Source: Antedon mediterranea
Taxonomy: Eukaryota > Echinodermata > Crinoidea > Comatulida > Antedonidae
NCBI RefSeq assembly: GCF_964355755.1
Contig: NC_092670.1
Coordinates: forward strand, 32,539,795 to 32,603,794
DNA: 64,000 nt
Direction of reading: 5' to 3'
Shown: positions 62,001 through 64,000 of the stretch, piece by piece
Layout of the letters: every line of letters begins with the position of its first letter
How positions within the stretch are numbered: position 1 is the stretch's first letter
The notes under the pieces: generated by a model
Database searches by the model: none
Told to the model about the DNA's origin: nothing
The model's input: the letters and a program-made list of their open reading frames with translations, nothing else
Position numbers and translations under genes: made by a program

Positions 62001-64000
62001 AATTACCGAAGTAATAATGTGAATTGCTTAGAAACTTTGAGCATTAAGGCCAATTTACCATGTGGGTTGTCCCATTTCCACAGTGCGCAGAATTTTGGAG
62101 CGGTGTGGAAGAAAGTAGTTGCTTGTAGGCCTCAAGCACTGCTGGCCTGAACTAGACTAATAAATATGATTGACTGTCCTTTAAGCGATATATAAGATTG
62201 ACATATATTATTATGGTTATTAATATTATTATTAGTACATACATACATACATATGGGATCCGCCTCTTCTACGTTGTAGAACTGGAGTCGAAAGAAAGTG
62301 TGTTCGTTAAGAAATTTCTTCGATTGTGTAATGGCTTTGGCTTGCCTGATTTCCATACTTAAAATATGAGAGATTTTAATCCATGGATCACGATAGTACC
62401 GTCTTGTTGGAACAGAAAACAGCATCCTTTTTGTAATTGATGTATTCGGTCCTCTACAGATATGACCCACATATTATTATTGGTATTAAATTACAATGCC
62501 AATGACAGAGCCTCAAAGGGTGAATATAAAAAGTCACTGTGGCTTCAACTGTGTTGTTTTATTTGAAAATAAAAATTGATTGGTTATCTTTGATTCAGGA
62601 GAAGTTTTAAAGTTGGTCCTTTATCATTTGTGGAGAAACTTGAAGTTCTTGTGGAGGCTATTTGTGACTGCGACTGTGAACAAATTAAGGTAGCTTACAA
62701 TTTTACTAAATAGTTTTTACACCAACTTATATTTTTTGTTGGATTGAAGTACTGCAGTATGAATGGCGTTAATCATTTTTGTTATCTAATTTTGTATTTG
62801 CAGGAACTCGATTCACCTAAATGTACAAACGGAAATGGTACATTTGTGTGCGGCGGATGTGTGTGCAATGAAGGACGATCAGGAGCATATTGTGAATGTG
62901 ATCAAGACGAGACCGAAGAGGGCATTATAGATCCACAATGTTTAATGTGAGTTTGCTCATTTTTGTCTGAAGCTTGTTTCCCACCAGAACCCAACACAGC
63001 TACGTATTGATGCAAAGTGATGTATTGCGTAATCACAAGTGGGAAAAAATGAGCCGATATTGAAGAAATCAAATCAAATCAAAAATCACAAGTGGGAACC
63101 GACGACGCAACAGTGCTGCAAACATCGCTACGGCAATCAAATCAGTTTGATTTCACGCAATGACGGAAGGCAAAAGAACACTAGAAAACATAGTACAGTA
63201 CATATACGTGGGGTGAACCAGATCAAAGTCTATGGTAACTGACGTTGATGCACATTAAGCAGGTTTGATTTCACGCAGGCAGGGCCAAACACAATTATTG
63301 GATGACCATTTTCTTATGTTATGTAGGTTGTGTTGCGTTCTAGTGGGAAACATGCTTTATAACCAACCTACTGTACCATACATATACCTATTAATATGTT
63401 GACCTCTGTGGCGCAGTGGTTAGAGCATTGGACTAGCAATCCAGAGGTTGTAGGTTCAAGCAAAATTCTTTATCCTCCTTGCTCCTCCTCACCCGGAGAC
63501 AAAAACTTACAGAGGGAAGGTTTGTGAGGGAGGAGTTATGTACGACCCACAAACATAATGAGCTCTGAAACACTAAATGAAATGGACACCATGGCTGAAT
63601 AGCAAATATGCTTCAGTTTCAACTTTTAGGAATTAATATGCGATCTTTTTTATATATTTTTTGTAGGGAAGTAGAAGATGAAGTTGTTTGTTCTGGCCAG
63701 GGTCAGTGTAAGTGTAGCGTGTGTTTATGCAGAGAGACAACTCCACCTGTAAGTACTACAAATATTTTGCTTATAAATTGTTTTTATTACCTTATACAGA
63801 TATTGACTGCTTAGAGGTGCATTATAACATTTAAGATCCCCTGAGGGAATTGTATTTTTCTCGTGAATGTGTATCGCATGTCATAAAAATTGTAGGGAAG
63901 ACATGTCTCTTCCTCATTTCCAACCCCCATGATCTATGTCAGTGTTTGAGGTAATATACAGTATTAAGAACAAAGTCTGTGTTTCTTAGCCAGAGAGTTA
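53011..64000 (+). CDS. Integrin beta subunit, 5' part (continues beyond window)
   Basis: Coding exons: 53011-53083 (exon from 52982), 53818-53894, 55143-55244, 55719-55806, 56619-56750, 57268-57358, 57733-57835, 58485-58655, 59184-59264, 59630-59725, 61125-61214, 61556-61758, 62599-62689, 62804-62946, 63667-63748, and probably 63990 onward. All phases agree (541 codons to 63748). Order: signal peptide ([19 protein letters not shown]), PSI, hybrid start, beta-I domain, hybrid end, I-EGF1 and I-EGF2. The MIDAS motif DVSSS is at 138-142 and the ADMIDAS pair at D145-D146. GFGAFVDK (D177), a [13 protein letters not shown] specificity loop and DYPEGG (235-240) follow. The protein pairs with an alpha chain as a matrix receptor. 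The Asn normally two before the Asp of DxPEGG is Ser233. Confidence 0.95.
53744..53829 (+). repeat. 43-bp tandem duplication spanning an intron/exon acceptor
   Basis: The segment CAACATTTTATTTGTT..ACCCTGTATAG|GTGTTAACTGTG occurs twice, offset by 43 bp. This gives two acceptors, at 53774 and 53817. Only the second keeps the integrin frame (G|GT GTT AAC TGT GCG TCT). Use of the first adds 43 nt and meets TAA 15 codons later. Confidence 0.9.
53818..55244 (+). other. Integrin PSI domain exons
   Basis: Two exons encode [20 protein letters not shown], then WCKST, and, after the intron, [18 protein letters not shown]. Cysteine spacing and the CAWC motif are typical of the integrin PSI domain. Confidence 0.88.
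54727..54797. mobile_element. MITE copy 7, short
   Basis: The left AAGCGCTCTACACTATAAAA and right AACTAGTTTGATAGTGTAGA plus CCGAGCTT are inverted, with TA on the right flank. The interior is mostly deleted. It lies in integrin intron 3 (third intron including the UTR intron). Confidence 0.65.
55278..55613 (+). mobile_element. 5S rRNA-derived SINE with a different body
   Basis: Bases 55278-55342 match the 3' half of 5S rRNA (TTAAGCAACGTTGGGCCTGG, TTGGATGAGAGACCATCTG, GTGCTCTATATGG). The body of about 230 bp is unlike that at 18.8 kb, and the end is A-rich (AATAAAATAAAAAATAAAAA). Part of the body is open by chance. It sits in the integrin intron after the PSI exons. Confidence 0.75.
56619..59725 (+). 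other. Integrin beta-I (VWA-like) domain exons
   Basis: Six exons encode [20 protein letters not shown], the GFGAFVDK segment, the specificity loop, [42 protein letters not shown] and ILPVFAVTD. Metal-site residues for MIDAS and ADMIDAS are all present. At the third (LIMBS/SyMBS) site the usual Asn (N215 in human beta-3) is Ser233, while the partner Asp, Pro and Glu are kept (D235, P237, E238). Confidence 0.9.
58858..58975 (-). repeat. Dispersed repeat, copy B
   Basis: On the minus strand it reads CACTGATGAAGGGCTAGTG, then TTTGATTTAGCTTTTTGC, TACCTCCATTGAGATC and AGCCACTGATACCCACAG. It is collinear with 44021-44147 but lacks the GCCCGAAAGC part, so the ribozyme-like core is broken here. It lies in an integrin intron. 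Confidence 0.75.
59830..60905. repeat. 54-bp minisatellite, about 20 units
   Basis: The unit is built of ATGATACTCTCGCACATAAA, ATAAATAATAAATGGCACC and TCTAGTTGTCTGAAA. Unit length is 54 bp by direct count between successive CTCTCGCA words. Variant units (CTATTTGACTG at 60249, 60517 and 60733) recur every four or five units, showing higher-order duplication. Since 54 is divisible by 3, the minus strand shows a 287-codon frame and two others; these are artefacts. It lies in the integrin intron between 59725 and 61125. Confidence 0.95.
62135..62470 (-). pseudogene. Possible LINE C-terminal fragment with (CATA)n end
   Basis: On the minus strand an open frame reads [20 protein letters not shown], continues with [18 protein letters not shown], and ends [13 protein letters not shown] where it enters a GTAT microsatellite (62236-62254). 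Compositional bias and the microsatellite end fit the end of a LINE ORF and its 3' tail. The family is not identified. It lies in an integrin intron. Confidence 0.35.
63401..63603 (+). mobile_element. tRNA-derived SINE
   Basis: The head reads CTCTGTGGCGCAGTGGTTAG (A-box TGGCGCAGTGG), then a 4-bp anticodon stem TGGA/TCCA with loop CTAGCAA, and the B-box TAGGTTCAAGC. The acceptor stem is not kept, so it is not a functional tRNA. The body includes CACCCGGAGACAAAAAC and CACCATGGCTGAATAGC. It lies between integrin I-EGF exons. Confidence 0.75.
63990..64000 (+). other. Probable start of the next integrin exon
   Basis: After an AG at 63988-63989 the sequence reads CCA GAG AGT TA in the phase left by the previous exon (phase 0). 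This gives P-E-S-(Y), which could lead into the YSG-x-x-C motif of the I-EGF module. The window ends here. Confidence 0.5.

Noticed and set aside
63401-63470. Functional tRNA (anticodon AGC)
   Set aside because: D-arm, anticodon arm and B-box are tRNA-like, but no acceptor stem pairs and a SINE body follows.

Overview
The window is AT-rich animal genomic DNA. Genes are split into many short exons with GT..AG introns, and SINEs, LINE relics, MITEs and minisatellites are plentiful. Protein similarity and repeat content suggest a marine invertebrate deuterostome, perhaps an echinoderm; this is inference, because no rRNA or mitochondrial marker is present. All host genes recognised lie on the + strand.

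Layout. (1) 1-3058: the 3' part of a non-LTR retrotransposon with an uninterrupted endonuclease-reverse transcriptase reading frame. It probably sits in an intron of the next gene. (2) 3433-5002: the last three exons of a probable NRAMP/SLC11 metal transporter. (3) 5003-8606: its 3' region plus spacer, with two inverted-repeat elements. (4) 8607-41035: a complete RECK gene (reversion-inducing cysteine-rich protein with Kazal motifs). It has 24 exons whose phases all agree and encodes 973 residues, against about 971 in human. (5) 41036-44279: spacer with a G-quadruplex motif, a TA-flanked MITE, and a dispersed repeat carrying a hammerhead-ribozyme-like core. (6) About 44280-64000: an integrin beta gene. 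It has a probable non-coding first exon, an 8.3 kb first intron full of mobile DNA, then coding exons for the signal peptide, PSI, hybrid, beta-I and first I-EGF domains. It runs off the right edge.

The host genes are unrelated in pathway. RECK is a GPI-anchored regulator of matrix proteases and Wnt7 signalling, integrin beta is a matrix receptor subunit, and NRAMP moves divalent metals. No operon-like logic is implied.

Most of the unusual content is in introns. There is a hAT-like foldback element (45567-46883) with composite inverted arms and a perfect 8-bp target duplication. A tandem, Helentron-like CG-rich array with terminal palindromes lies at 47662-50464. A 5S rRNA/tRNA chimeric SINE is at 18707-19160. 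A TA-flanked MITE family is present in seven copies. A 54-bp minisatellite at 59830-60905 creates long false reading frames. In the integrin gene, a 43-bp tandem duplication has copied a splice acceptor.
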